Origin: JAJDXW01 sp965243335
GTDB taxonomy: Bacteria > Pseudomonadota > Gammaproteobacteria > HK1
DNA length: 64,000 nucleotides
Reading direction: 5' to 3'
Assembly (NCBI GenBank): GCA_965243335.1
Contig: OZ251545.1
Span: 1,550,001 to 1,614,000, forward strand
Made by a program: the position numbers and the translations under genes. Every line of letters starts with the position of its first letter. The stretch's first letter is position 1. Of the stretch, positions 41,883-51,172 are shown one piece after another. The notes below the pieces were generated by a model. It did no database searches. It saw only the letters and a program-made list of their open reading frames with translations, and was not told the DNA's origin.

Positions 41883-42893
41883 ATGCGCATCCTGAAGCTG
41901 CTGACACTTTGCGTTGCGACCGGCATGGGCGCCGCGGCGGCGGCCGCCGACTACACCCTGACGGTCTCGAGCTGGGCGCCGCCGACCCACGGCGTCAACT
42001 CCAAGCTGTGGCCGACCCTCATCGGGATGATGGAGGAGGCGACCGGCGGGAAGGTCACCGCCCAGATCAAGTACCGCCTGGGTCCGCCGCCAGCGCAGAT
42101 GGACCTCGTCCAGGACGGCGCGGCCGACCTCTCCTGGATCTTCCACGGCTACCAGGCCGGCCGGTTCACGGCCACGAAGCTCATCGAGCTTCCCGGCTAT
42201 GCCGGCGATGCGGAGGCCGCGTCCGTCGCCTACTGGCGCGTGCACGAGGCGCACCTCGCCGCCGCCGACGAGCACAAGGGGGTCAAGCTCATCGGCCTCA
42301 TGACCCACGGCCCGGCCCACCTGCACTCCGCGCGCAAGGTCACCTCGCTCGACCAGGTGGCGGGGATGAAGCTGCGCGTGCCGGGCGGGGTCGGCGGCGA
42401 CGCCGGGGCCGCGCTCGGCGCCACCGGAATCCAGGTGCCGGCCCCGAAGGTCTACGAGACCCTGGCCTCGAACGCCGCGGACGGGGTGGTGATGCCGTTC
42501 GAGGCGCGCAAGGGGTTCAAGCTGACGGAGGTGGCCCAGAACGTCTACGAGATGCCGGGCGGGCTGTACCGCGGCTCGTTCGCGCTCATCATGAACCGGG
42601 AGGCGTTCGACGGCCTGCCCGAGGATCTGCGGAAGGCGCTCGACGAGAAGGTCTTCGGCGAGCCCGCGTCGCGCATGGCGGGGACCGTGTGGGACGAGAT
42701 CGACGTCGCCGGCCGGGAGGTCACCATGGCCGCCGCCGACAACTCGATCAACCCCGCGTCCGCGTCCGACGCGGCGGCGTGGGAGGCCATCGCCGGGAAG
42801 ATCCGCGAGAACGTCCTCGCCGAGATCGCGGCCAAGGGCATCGACGCCGAGGCCGCGCACGCCATGGTCAAGGCCGAGATGGCGCGGAACTGA
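41883..42893 (+). CDS. dctP: TRAP transporter periplasmic binding protein
   Basis: 336 residues. It starts with a signal peptide (MRILKLLTLCVATGMGAAAA, cut near AADYTL) and matches DctP-type solute receptors (TLTVSSWAPPTHGVNSKLWP, LVQDGAADLSWIFHGYQ, the Arg-bearing GMKLRVPGG, FEARKGFKLTEVA). Such receptors capture organic acids in the periplasm for a sodium- or proton-driven TRAP permease. GGAGGGA precedes the ATG. The two permease subunits follow after 280 bases. The substrate is probably an aromatic or other carboxylate given the neighbours, but this is inference. Confidence 0.92.
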   Translation: MRILKLLTLCVATGMGAAAAAADYTLTVSSWAPPTHGVNSKLWPTLIGMMEEATGGKVTAQIKYRLGPPPAQMDLVQDGAADLSWIFHGYQAGRFTATKLIELPGYAGDAEAASVAYWRVHEAHLAAADEHKGVKLIGLMTHGPAHLHSARKVTSLDQVAGMKLRVPGGVGGDAGAALGATGIQVPAPKVYETLASNAADGVVMPFEARKGFKLTEVAQNVYEMPGGLYRGSFALIMNREAFDGLPEDLRKALDEKVFGEPASRMAGTVWDEIDVAGREVTMAAADNSINPASASDAAAWEAIAGKIRENVLAEIAAKGIDAEAAHAMVKAEMARN

Positions 42894-43173
42894 CGAGGCT
42901 CCGCCTCGGGCCGCGGGCGGGACCGCGGGACGGGCAGGTTCCCCCGGAGAGGGAGAGCGCCCGTGTCTCGCCCGCCTGGATGGGCGCGGGCCTCGGGCCG
43001 GTCGGGGGCGGGCGGCGTTCCGCGCTCCCGGCGGCGCTTCGCGCCGGACCCGGCCCGACGGTGAAGACCACCGTGCCGCTTCGAGGGGTTCGGTTCGGCC
43101 GCCGACGCTTCAAGGCTTCGGAGGCGCCGTTGCCGGAGCCCCCTCGGCCTCCCCCGGTCGCGGGGGCCGCCCC

Positions 43174-43677
43174 GTGAGCCTCCTCGTCCGCATCGCACGC
43201 CGGGCGGCGGCCGCCCCCGTGCTGCTCGCCGTCACCGCCCTGTTCGCCATGATGGTCATGACGTTCTTCGACGTCGTGCTCCGCTCGGCCTTCGACACCC
43301 CCATCGAGGCGGCCACCGAGCTCACCCGGATCCTCATGGCGGTGGTGGTGTTCTCCGCCCTTCCGGTCATCTCCGGGCGGGCCGGGCACATCACCGTCGA
43401 CGTGCTCGACTGGGCCTTCTCCCGGCCCGCGGCCCGCGGGCGGGACGCCGTCGTCCACCTCCTCTCCGGGGCGATGCTGTGGTGGCCGGCCGAGCGGGTC
43501 ACGGTGCTCGCCGAGCGGGCGCGGAGCTACGGCGACGTCACCGAGTACCTCGGGATCCCCCAGTACCACATCGCCTGGTTCATCGCCGTCTTCACCTTCG
43601 TCACCGCCCTCGTGCTGATCGTGCGCGGGCTGCTGCTGGCGCTCTCCCCCGACCTCCTCCGCCCCGCCGATGATTGA
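43174..43677 (+). CDS. dctQ: TRAP transporter small permease subunit
   Basis: 167 residues with four predicted helices and the DctQ signature TFFDVVLRSAFDTPIEAATE, then LTRILMAVVVFSALP, GRAGHITVDVL and a final helix pair. It begins with GTG (43174) after a GC-rich leader. It partners the large permease gene, which starts 8 bases before this gene ends. Confidence 0.9.
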   Translation: MSLLVRIARRAAAAPVLLAVTALFAMMVMTFFDVVLRSAFDTPIEAATELTRILMAVVVFSALPVISGRAGHITVDVLDWAFSRPAARGRDAVVHLLSGAMLWWPAERVTVLAERARSYGDVTEYLGIPQYHIAWFIAVFTFVTALVLIVRGLLLALSPDLLRPADD

Positions 43678-44983
43678 AGCGCTGGTCGGCTTCGCGGCGG
43701 TGCTGGCCCTCGTCCTGCTCCGGATGCCGATCGCGTTCGCGATGGGCCTCGTCGGCATGTTCGGGTACATGCACCTCAACTCCTATCGCGGGGCGATCTC
43801 GATGGTCGGGCGGCTGATCATCGACACCACCCAGAACTACGGCCTGTCCGTCGTGCCGCTCTTCATCCTGATGGGGCTGTTCGTCAACAAGGGCGGCCTC
43901 TCGCGCGAGCTGTACCGGGCCTCCCACGCCTTCCTCGGCCACTTCCGGGGCGGCCTCGCGATGGCGACGATCTGCGCGTGCGCCGGGTTCTCCGCCATCT
44001 GCGGCTCGTCGCTCGCGACGGCCGCCACGATGTCGAAGGTGGCGATGCCGCAGATGCGCCGGTTCGGCTACGACGACGGCCTGTCCACCGCGTCGATCGC
44101 GGCCGGCGGGACCCTCGGGATCCTGATCCCGCCGTCGGTGATCCTCGTCATCTACGGGCTGCTGACCGAGACCTCGATCGGCAAGCTCTTCATCGCCGGG
44201 GTCGTTCCCGGCCTGCTCGGCGTGCTGTGCTACCTGGCCGCGGTCCGCTTCACGGTGGCCCGCCGGCCGGAGGCCGGGCCGGCCGGGGAGCGGACGGCGT
44301 GGGCGGACCGGGGCCGGGCGCTCGGCAACGTCTGGGCCGTGCTCCTCCTGTTCTTCCTCGTCATCGGCGGGCTCTACGGCGCGTTCGACGTGTGGCCGCT
44401 CCACCTCACGTTCTCCCCCACCGAGGCGGCCGGCATGGGGGCGATGGGCGCGTTCCTCGTCGCGCTCGCGCGCGGGACCCTGACGGTCCGGGGCACATTC
44501 GAGGTGCTCCGCGAGGCGGCCTTCACCACCGCCTCGCTGTTCACCGTGCTGATCGGGGCGTGGGTGTTCTCGAACTTCGTGAACCTCGCCGGGCTGCCGG
44601 AGGGGCTCCGGGCGCTCGTCACGGACTACGCGGTCTCGCCGGGGACGGTGATGCTGCTCATCCTCCTGGTCTACCTCCTGCTCGGCTGCGTGTTCGAGTC
44701 GCTGTCCATGCTGCTCCTGACCGTGCCGATCTTCTTCCCGCTGGTGGTGGGCCTCGGGTACGACCCGGTGTGGTTCGGGATCATCGTCGTGGTGGTGACG
44801 GAGATCAGCCTCATCACCCCCCCGGTGGGGCTCAACGTCTTCGTACTGCGGGGCGTTGTCCCCGACGTCTCGACGGGAACCGTCTTTCGGGGGGTCACCC
44901 CGTTCTGGATCGCCGATATCCTGCGCCTCGCCCTGCTCGTCACCCTGCCCTGGCTGGCCCTCGCGCTTCCGAACTCCATGTGA
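43670..44983 (+). CDS. dctM: TRAP transporter large permease subunit
   Basis: 437 residues with about twelve hydrophobic helices, belonging to the DctM family. Landmarks are LVLLRMPIAFAMGLVGMFGY, VPLFILMGLFVNKGGLSREL, the conserved CAGFSAICGSSLATAATM, GTLGILIPPSVILVIYG and the C-terminal LITPPVGLNVFVLRGV. It forms the ion-coupled transport channel with DctQ and DctP. The 8-nt overlap with dctQ indicates coupled expression. All parts of the operon look intact. Confidence 0.93.
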   Translation: MIEALVGFAAVLALVLLRMPIAFAMGLVGMFGYMHLNSYRGAISMVGRLIIDTTQNYGLSVVPLFILMGLFVNKGGLSRELYRASHAFLGHFRGGLAMATICACAGFSAICGSSLATAATMSKVAMPQMRRFGYDDGLSTASIAAGGTLGILIPPSVILVIYGLLTETSIGKLFIAGVVPGLLGVLCYLAAVRFTVARRPEAGPAGERTAWADRGRALGNVWAVLLLFFLVIGGLYGAFDVWPLHLTFSPTEAAGMGAMGAFLVALARGTLTVRGTFEVLREAAFTTASLFTVLIGAWVFSNFVNLAGLPEGLRALVTDYAVSPGTVMLLILLVYLLLGCVFESLSMLLLTVPIFFPLVVGLGYDPVWFGIIVVVVTEISLITPPVGLNVFVLRGVVPDVSTGTVFRGVTPFWIADILRLALLVTLPWLALALPNSM

Positions 44984-45053
44984 CGACGGCCGCCTTCGCC
45001 CTGCCGTCCCGTGGCGATCCCCGGCGCGGGCTCGGGGGCGCCGCGGGCCGCGT

Positions 45054-47099
45054 TCAGGCGTCGGGGTCGGTGACCGCGTCGTAGCGTTCGGCGGCGAGCG
45101 CAGCGCAGAGTTCGACGTCGCCGGCGAGCAGGTAGCGGGCCTCGACGAGGCGCTCCGCCGCCGCCCGCACCTCGGCGAGGTACGCCTCCCGGCTCGCGTA
45201 GCGCTCGGCGAGGGAGGGGCGCGGGTCGCCGACGGCGGCGCGCTCCGCGGCGGTGCGGGCGAGGGGGACCGTCGACCCGAGGTATTCGAGGAGCTGGCCT
45301 TCGCCGCCGCTCTCGGGGTGGCGCGGGTTGAAGCCGGTATGGGTCGCGACCGGGACGCTCACGTCCGGCATCCGGACCCCGCCCGTCTCGTTGCCGTCCG
45401 CGTCGACGGCGGAGACCGGCGACGGGTACGGCTCGCCCGCGAACCGGGCGGGAAGGGTGGGAACCCCCTCGTCGGCGCGCTCCCCGAGGTCCATCGGCGC
45501 GAGCGAGGGGAGCCGGTCCGGGCGCGGCAGCGCGAGCCCGGGGATCGCCCTGAGCGCGTCCATCACCGCCTCGCGGGACGCGGCGGTGGCGTCGCTCCCG
45601 CGCGGGAACACGCTCGCCGGGGGCTCGGCCCCGTCCGCGATCCAGGCCCGCAGGTTCTCGAGGGCGGCGCGGAGGAGGGGCCGGTAGTCGACCGCGTTGA
45701 ACCGGTTCGCCCCGCGGTTCCCGAACATGCTCCGGTCCGTGAACGGCAGGAGCCCGGGGCCGTGCTGGGTCCCGGCGAAGAGGTAGCGCCGGACCTCGGC
45801 GGGCGGCTCGACGTCCGCTCCGGCCTCCGCCGCACCGTCCCCCGCGCGCCCCGCTCCGGCGGCGCCCGCCCCGCGCCCGAGGTCGTGATGGGTGAGCCCC
45901 GCATCCCCGCGCCAGTACTCCGCCGAGGTGTCGGTGTAGACGATCTTCGGTACGCAGTCCGCCGCCCGGAGCCGGTCGAGCAGCCCCTCGCGCCGCCCCG
46001 AGCGGGGGTCGGTTCGGGGCTCGTCGGCGAACGGGAAGCGGTGCCCGAGGCTCGGGGTCGGCTGCACCGAGGGCTGGCCGTAGCGGTGGTTGAACTCGCC
46101 GCGCCGCCCGCCCGCGACGTGGACGTGCGCCCCGTCGAACACCCGCTCCCCCGCCTCGTCCCGGATGAGGCCGGCGTGGAGGAAGGTCCGGAGGAGCCGC
46201 CCGCACTGCGAGACCCCTTTCGCGATCACGTGGTCGACCCGGCCGGCGGCGGGCGAGTCGGGGCTGCGCCGCGTCCACGCCGCGAGGTCGCGCACCGCGA
46301 GGAGCCCCGCCCCGACCACCGGGCACTCGGCCGGGGTGTAGAGGAGGTCGTAGATCCGGCCCGCCTCGAAGCCGCCGGCGAGGGTCACGCTGCCCGGGCC
46401 GGGAGGCGCCGCCGCATCCCCTTCTCCTTCCGCCCCGGTGAACGCCCAGCGGTCCCGCGCGATGCGAACCGGCGTGTCGAACAGATGCTCGCGCACCCAC
46501 AGCTCGGCGGCCGGGTCCTCGGGGTCGAGCGGCGGGATCGGCGCGTGGTTGCCGACCGAGCCGACGTGGTGGTCGGTGAGGGCGAAGGCGCCGGCCGCCC
46601 GGTCGGGCTGGATGCGGAGCTGCATCCGCCCGTCCGGCTTCCGGTTCGCGGGCGCCACGGCGGGGGCGCGCAGCCCGAGGCGCACCGAGGGATGCGGTAC
46701 GTCCCATTGCCATCCGCACCAGGCGACGCACCATCCCCGCGCGAACAGGAAGCCGTCCCCCGCTGGGATCTCGTCGGTCGGCATGAGGTCGAACGGGGCC
46801 ATGTTGAACGAGCGCATCGCGAGCCGGTTGCCCCGGTTCGGGGCCTCGAAGAGCAGGGCGCGGTTGGCCCGCGCGGGGTCTACCGGCACGAGGAAGGTCG
46901 CGTCGCCGCGGAAGCGCACCCGGCCGCCGCCGTCCCGTTCGGCGCGGTCGAGGTCGACGATGGGCGCGTTGGCGGGGTGGGCGGGGTCCACCGCGTAGTG
47001 GGCGACGGCGTCGATCCGCTCGTAGGCGCCCGCGTCCCCGAACTCCCTGCCGCCCGCGAACGGCTCGCGCCGCACGATCTCGACCCGGGTCACCGCCAT
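45054..47099 (-). CDS. Large alpha/beta hydrolase domain protein
   Basis: 681 residues of the abhydrolase_10-type family. The family-specific N-terminus is RVEIVRREPFAGGREFGDAG, followed by LLFEAPNRGNR. The nucleophile motif is GVSQCGRLLRTFLHAG (G-x-S-x-x-G at about residue 297), with HVHVAGGRRGEFNHRYGQP and KIVYTDTSAEYWRGDAGLTH after it. No signal peptide is visible. The catalytic reaction is not known for most members (ester or lactone hydrolysis is assumed). A Gly/Ala-rich insert occurs at about residues 406-430. AGAGGAGGA precedes the ATG at 47099. The gene is divergent from the gentisate dioxygenase gene, with 163 bases between them. Confidence 0.85.
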   Translation of the reverse strand: MAVTRVEIVRREPFAGGREFGDAGAYERIDAVAHYAVDPAHPANAPIVDLDRAERDGGGRVRFRGDATFLVPVDPARANRALLFEAPNRGNRLAMRSFNMAPFDLMPTDEIPAGDGFLFARGWCVAWCGWQWDVPHPSVRLGLRAPAVAPANRKPDGRMQLRIQPDRAAGAFALTDHHVGSVGNHAPIPPLDPEDPAAELWVREHLFDTPVRIARDRWAFTGAEGEGDAAAPPGPGSVTLAGGFEAGRIYDLLYTPAECPVVGAGLLAVRDLAAWTRRSPDSPAAGRVDHVIAKGVSQCGRLLRTFLHAGLIRDEAGERVFDGAHVHVAGGRRGEFNHRYGQPSVQPTPSLGHRFPFADEPRTDPRSGRREGLLDRLRAADCVPKIVYTDTSAEYWRGDAGLTHHDLGRGAGAAGAGRAGDGAAEAGADVEPPAEVRRYLFAGTQHGPGLLPFTDRSMFGNRGANRFNAVDYRPLLRAALENLRAWIADGAEPPASVFPRGSDATAASREAVMDALRAIPGLALPRPDRLPSLAPMDLGERADEGVPTLPARFAGEPYPSPVSAVDADGNETGGVRMPDVSVPVATHTGFNPRHPESGGEGQLLEYLGSTVPLARTAAERAAVGDPRPSLAERYASREAYLAEVRAAAERLVEARYLLAGDVELCAALAAERYDAVTDPDA

Positions 47100-47262
47100 C
47101 TTCGTCCTCCTCTCGACTGCTCGACTGCCGCTCGATTGCGGCCCGGCCGCCGCGGGATGCGGCGCGGGTGCGGGTACCGCCGCCTCGATCCGGGCGGCTC
47201 GAACCGGGCCGTATGGTAGGCTCGACCGACGGACGATGGGACGAACGGCGGAGGGCGAGCCC

Positions 47263-48402
47263 ATGGCCGCGAGCACCGCACCCCGCGAAGCGGCGACACT
47301 CGATCCGATGGCCGGGCGCGCGAAGGTCCGCGACGACGACCGGCTGCGCGCATTCTACCGGGAGCTCGAAGCGCACGAGGCGGGGGCGCTGTGGACCGTG
47401 CTCAACGCCCTCGAGCCCGACCATCCCACCGCCGCCTCGCGGCCCATGAAGTGGGCCTGGGACGACCTCCGCCCCAAGGTCATGGAGGCGACGGAGCTCG
47501 TGACTGCGGAGGACGCGGCGCGGCGGGTCATCATGCTGGTCAACCCGGACCGGAAGCGGGAGCGGGCGACCTGCGGCTGGCTGTTCTCGGGCCTCCAGGT
47601 GATGCTGCCGGGCGAGGCGCTCTCGGCCCACGAGCACACGTTCTCGGCGCTTCGCTTCGTGCTCGAGGGGGAGGGCGGCTACACGGTGGTGGACGGCGAG
47701 ATCCTCCACGTCCGCCCGAAGGACTTCCTCCTTACCCCGTCCGGCTCCTGGCACGACCACGGGGTCCGCCCCGAGTCCGATACCCCGGTCGTGTGGCAGG
47801 ACGGGCTCGACATCCCCCTCATCCACGCCCTGGAGTGCCCGTTCTACCGGGTCCACCCGGAGCTCCGGCAGACCCCGGCCACGCCGGTCAACGCCTCGCA
47901 CGCGATGTACGGGACCGGCGGCATGATCCCGGCCGACACCCGCTGGGACCGGCCCTACTCGCCCCTCAGCTACTACCCGTGGGCGCGGTCGGAGGAGGCG
48001 CTCCGCAACCTCGCCCGGGTGTCCGACGGCTCCCCGTACGACGGGGTGATCATGGACTTCGTCAACCCCGCGACCGGCGGCCCGGTGATGCCGACCATCG
48101 GGGTGCAGATGCAGATGCTGCGCCCCGGCGAGCACACCCGTGCGCACCGCCACACCGGGACCGTCATCTACACCGCAGCCGAGGGCCGCGGGTACTCGGT
48201 CATCGACGGCCGGCGCTTCGACTGGAAGGAGAACGACGTATTCTGCGTGCCGTCGTGGTCCCTTCACGAGCACGCGAACGGGTCGGGGACGGACGAGGCG
48301 TTCCTCTTCTCGTTCAACGACTCGCCGATGATGAGGAGCCTCGCGCTGTGGCGCGAGGAGGCGCTCGAGGAGAACGGCGGCCGCCAGGAGGCCGCCGCCT
48401 AG
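47263..48402 (+). CDS. Gentisate 1,2-dioxygenase-like bicupin
   Basis: 379 residues of the GtdA/SdgD family: KWAWDDLRPKVMEATELV and then two cupin barrels. The first has the metal pair in SAHEHTFSALRFVLEGEG with a late His in SWHDHGV. The second has EHTRAHRHTGTVIYTAAEG and SLHEHANG. Gentisate dioxygenases open the ring of gentisate to maleylpyruvate with Fe(II); related enzymes act on 1-hydroxy-2-naphthoate or salicylate. GGAGGG seven bases upstream favours the ATG at 47263 over 47236. It is the clearest aromatic ring-cleavage gene in the region. Confidence 0.9.
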   Translation: MAASTAPREAATLDPMAGRAKVRDDDRLRAFYRELEAHEAGALWTVLNALEPDHPTAASRPMKWAWDDLRPKVMEATELVTAEDAARRVIMLVNPDRKRERATCGWLFSGLQVMLPGEALSAHEHTFSALRFVLEGEGGYTVVDGEILHVRPKDFLLTPSGSWHDHGVRPESDTPVVWQDGLDIPLIHALECPFYRVHPELRQTPATPVNASHAMYGTGGMIPADTRWDRPYSPLSYYPWARSEEALRNLARVSDGSPYDGVIMDFVNPATGGPVMPTIGVQMQMLRPGEHTRAHRHTGTVIYTAAEGRGYSVIDGRRFDWKENDVFCVPSWSLHEHANGSGTDEAFLFSFNDSPMMRSLALWREEALEENGGRQEAAA

Positions 48403-48449
48403 CGGCCGTTCGTCGAGGCGCCGGGACGGGGAGGCGGCCGGTCGTCCGG

Positions 48450-49520
48450 TCAGAGCCGGGACATCACGAGCCGCGAGAAGTCCTCGGCGAACCGCTGCTT
48501 CTCGTCTACGCCGGTCGCGAACATGAGCTCCTGGAGGCCCTCCGCCTCCAGGGCGCGGACCCGTTCGACCAGCTCCTCCGCGGTCCCCGTGAGGCAGGTC
48601 GCGCGGACGAGGTCGGCGTCGATGAGCTCCGCCTCGCCGGGGTGGAGGCGGGTGTAGTGGTACTCGTGGGTGCGGAAGTGCCGGTGCTCGGGCGGGACCT
48701 CCTCGACGAGCGCGCAGTACCGCTCCCAGATCCGCTCGAGGAAGGGCGGCGGGTCGATCCCCTTCTCGCGCACCTCGTCGTAGAAGTAGTAGACGCTCGC
48801 CATCACGTTGGGGCCGATGGTGCGGATGACGCGCTCGGAGTCGGCGGGCTCCCCCGGCTCGAGGAGGGCGACGTTGACGAGGGCGCAGTTGCGGAAGCCG
48901 TCGAGGTCCGCCGCCCGTCCCGCCCGCGCCGCGCCCTGGCGCACGTGGGCCATGGCTTCTCCCACCGGGACCCCGCGCGGCGGGATGGCGAACACGAGCC
49001 CGTCCCCGTACTCGCCCGCGAGCCCCATCGCGCGCGGCCCGAACCCCGATACGTAGAGGGGGATCCGGGGCTCGAGGCTCATGTACTTGAACTCGCGCAT
49101 CAGCATCCTGACCGGCCGGCGGACCCCGTGGAACTCGTAGTCCACCGTCTCGCCGGCGAGGAGCGCCCGGAGCACCCGCAGGTACTCGGCGTACTCGCCG
49201 ATCCGCATCGGGCGCTGGCCCATGCTGCGCAGCGCGGTGTTGCCGGTCCCGATCCCGAGATGGACCCGCCCCGGCGCGAGGCGGTTCAGGGTCCCCATCG
49301 CGGCGGCGTGCACGGGCGGGATCCGGGTTCCGCAGATCGAGACCCCGGTCCCGAGGCGGAGGCGGGTGGTCTGCCGGGCGGCGAGGGCGAGCACCGCGTA
49401 GCAGTCCGAGAACAGCATCTGGCTGTCCGTCGCCCATACCGAGTCGTAGCCGAGGTTCTCGGCGTGGGGGTAGAAGCCGATCTCGTCGACGTCGGCCATC
49501 ACGCATATTCCGAACTTCAT
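48450..49520 (-). CDS. LLM-class flavin-dependent oxidoreductase
   Basis: 356 residues with the luciferase-like TIM barrel: MKFGICVMADVDEIGFYPHA, ENLGYDSVWATDSQMLFSD, RLRLGTGVSICGTRIPP, VHLGIGTGNTALRSMG and RIPLYVSGFGPRAMGLAGEY. It would use FMN or F420. The reaction (monooxygenation or hydride transfer) is unknown. It lies convergent with the gentisate dioxygenase gene, with 47 bases between stops. Confidence 0.88.
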   Translation of the reverse strand: MKFGICVMADVDEIGFYPHAENLGYDSVWATDSQMLFSDCYAVLALAARQTTRLRLGTGVSICGTRIPPVHAAAMGTLNRLAPGRVHLGIGTGNTALRSMGQRPMRIGEYAEYLRVLRALLAGETVDYEFHGVRRPVRMLMREFKYMSLEPRIPLYVSGFGPRAMGLAGEYGDGLVFAIPPRGVPVGEAMAHVRQGAARAGRAADLDGFRNCALVNVALLEPGEPADSERVIRTIGPNVMASVYYFYDEVREKGIDPPPFLERIWERYCALVEEVPPEHRHFRTHEYHYTRLHPGEAELIDADLVRATCLTGTAEELVERVRALEAEGLQELMFATGVDEKQRFAEDFSRLVMSRL

Positions 49521-49654
49521 GCCTGCCCCTCCGCGTGTGCGGGCGCGATTCTAGACGGGGTGCGGCGCAGGGCGCAGGCGAGGCGTATGCTGGGCGTGCG
49601 CACGGACGGGCGGGCCGGCGCGGGAGGCGGGAGGCGCGAACGGAGGGGCAGGGC

Positions 49655-50512
49655 ATGAACACCAGGCAGCTTGAAGGCCGGGTCGCGGTCGTGACCGGGG
49701 CGGCCGGCGGGATCGGACGGGAGGTCGTGCACGGCCTGCTCGACGCGGGCGCCCGCGTGGCCGCCCTCGACGTCGACGAGGCGCGGCTCGCCGACCTCAC
49801 GGACGGGCTGGGGGAAGCGTCGGAAGCGGGGCGCTTCCTCGCCAGGCGAACCGACATCTCATGCTACGCGGAGTGCGAGGAGGCGGTCGCGCACGTCCGC
49901 GCCGCCCTCGGCGGGCTGCACGTCCTCGTCAACAACGGGGCGATGGGCATGGGCGTGATCCGCCGCGACCACCTGGCCCGACTCGTCGGGATCCGCGAGA
50001 TCGACCCCGAGACGTGGCGCCGCTTCGTCGAAACGAACCTCTCCGGCGCGTGGTACATGACCCGCGCCGCGATCGAGGGGCTGCTCGCGCAGCGCTGGGG
50101 GCGGATCGTGAACGTGACCACGAGCTTCTTCACCATGCTGCGGGGAAGGTTCCATCCCTACGGGCCGCCCAAGGCGGGGATGGAGGCGATGTCCGCCGGC
50201 CATGCGAGGGAGTTCGAGGGCAGCGGGGTCACGGTGAACGTGGTGGTCCCCGGCGGACCTGCCGACACCCCGATGGTGCCCGAGGAGTCCGGCTTCGACC
50301 GAGGCTCGCTGATCCCGCCGTCGAGGATGGTCCCGCCGATCCTGTGGCTGTGCTCCGAGGCGGGCGGCGCGTACACCGGCCATCGCTACGTGGCCGCGAA
50401 CTGGGATCCATCGGCCGACCCCGAGACGGCGGCGGAAGCCTGCCGCGCCCCGATCGGGTGGCCGGAGCTCGCCGGGAGCCCGGTGTGGCCGGGCGGCAAG
50501 CCGGAAGACTGA
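49655..50512 (+). CDS. SDR family NAD(P)-dependent oxidoreductase
   Basis: 285 residues. The cofactor site is VAVVTGAAGGIGREVVHGLL, then HVLVNNGAMGMGV, RIVNVTTSFFTM and an intact catalytic Tyr-x3-Lys in YGPPKAGMEAM. The C-terminus is longer than usual (about 30 extra residues ending PVWPGGKPED). GGAGGGGCAGGGC precedes the ATG at 49655. It is divergent from the LLM oxidoreductase gene. The substrate is unknown. Confidence 0.88.
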   Translation: MNTRQLEGRVAVVTGAAGGIGREVVHGLLDAGARVAALDVDEARLADLTDGLGEASEAGRFLARRTDISCYAECEEAVAHVRAALGGLHVLVNNGAMGMGVIRRDHLARLVGIREIDPETWRRFVETNLSGAWYMTRAAIEGLLAQRWGRIVNVTTSFFTMLRGRFHPYGPPKAGMEAMSAGHAREFEGSGVTVNVVVPGGPADTPMVPEESGFDRGSLIPPSRMVPPILWLCSEAGGAYTGHRYVAANWDPSADPETAAEACRAPIGWPELAGSPVWPGGKPED

Positions 50513-50758
50513 GCCGGGAGGGGAGGCGTCCGCCGCCCCGCGAGGGCGCCTCCGCCAGGGACGATGCGGCCGTCCGCCGACGGAATGGACGCCCGCCGCC
50601 GCGGGTCCCGGCTCCGGCAAGCCGGGGGGGCCTCGCGAAACGGAGCCTCCGCGGTCGGCCTGGGCGGGACCGCCGGCCCATGACCCCGCCGGACCGATCT
50701 CCGAAACCCCTTGCTGCTTCCATACACCGGCGAAAGCAATCGATCTTCCATAAGACCA

Positions 50759-50941
50759 CCTGACTACGCACAAAGCTCAGCTAAATGGTTTCTTTCAGTC
50801 CGTCATTCCCGCGAAAGCGGGAATCCAGGGACTTTCGACTGAATGGATTCCCGCTTTCGCGGGAATGACGGGTTTTCGCAGGGCCTGTGCCCGGCTTTCC
50901 ATCGGCCCCAGGGCGCAAGCTGAGCTTTGTGCGTAATCAGG
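50759..50941. mobile_element. 183-bp MITE with 8-bp target duplication
   Basis: The element starts CCTGACTACGCACAAAGCTC and ends with the inverted complement GAGCTTTGTGCGTAATCAGG (one mismatch). It is flanked by the perfect 8-bp direct repeat TAAGACCA at 50751-50758 and 50942-50949. Inside are two REP-type palindromes built on ATTCCCGCGAAAGCGGGAAT. There is no coding capacity. A diverged second copy lies in opposite orientation at 63691-63903. The family of the mobilising transposase is unknown. Confidence 0.85.
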
Positions 50942-50949
50942 TAAGACCA

Positions 50950-51172
50950 AGGCAAGTCCACATCGACCGGCGAGAGAGGCTCCGTCCCCTCCGGCGGCCG
51001 GCGTGTGAACCTCCGGACCGGACACCGGGGCGGACGTGCAGGCCCCGGCAGGGAGCCATCGCCGCTTCGGCGGCCCGCCCCCACAACCGGGGAGACCGCC
51101 CCCTCCGTTTCGACCTTCGGAGGCCCCTGCGCTGTTCGTAACCTCTCACCGCCACGGGGATACCGCCCGGTT
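50950..51172. other. Intergenic stretch after the MITE
   Basis: No gene is seen. At about 51118-51150 the sequence GGAGGCCCCTGCGCTGTTCG resembles the left end of the 294-bp MITE at 23163 (shared CTGTTCGTAACCT) and may be a decayed fragment. The end of the res gene lies immediately after. Confidence 0.35.
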
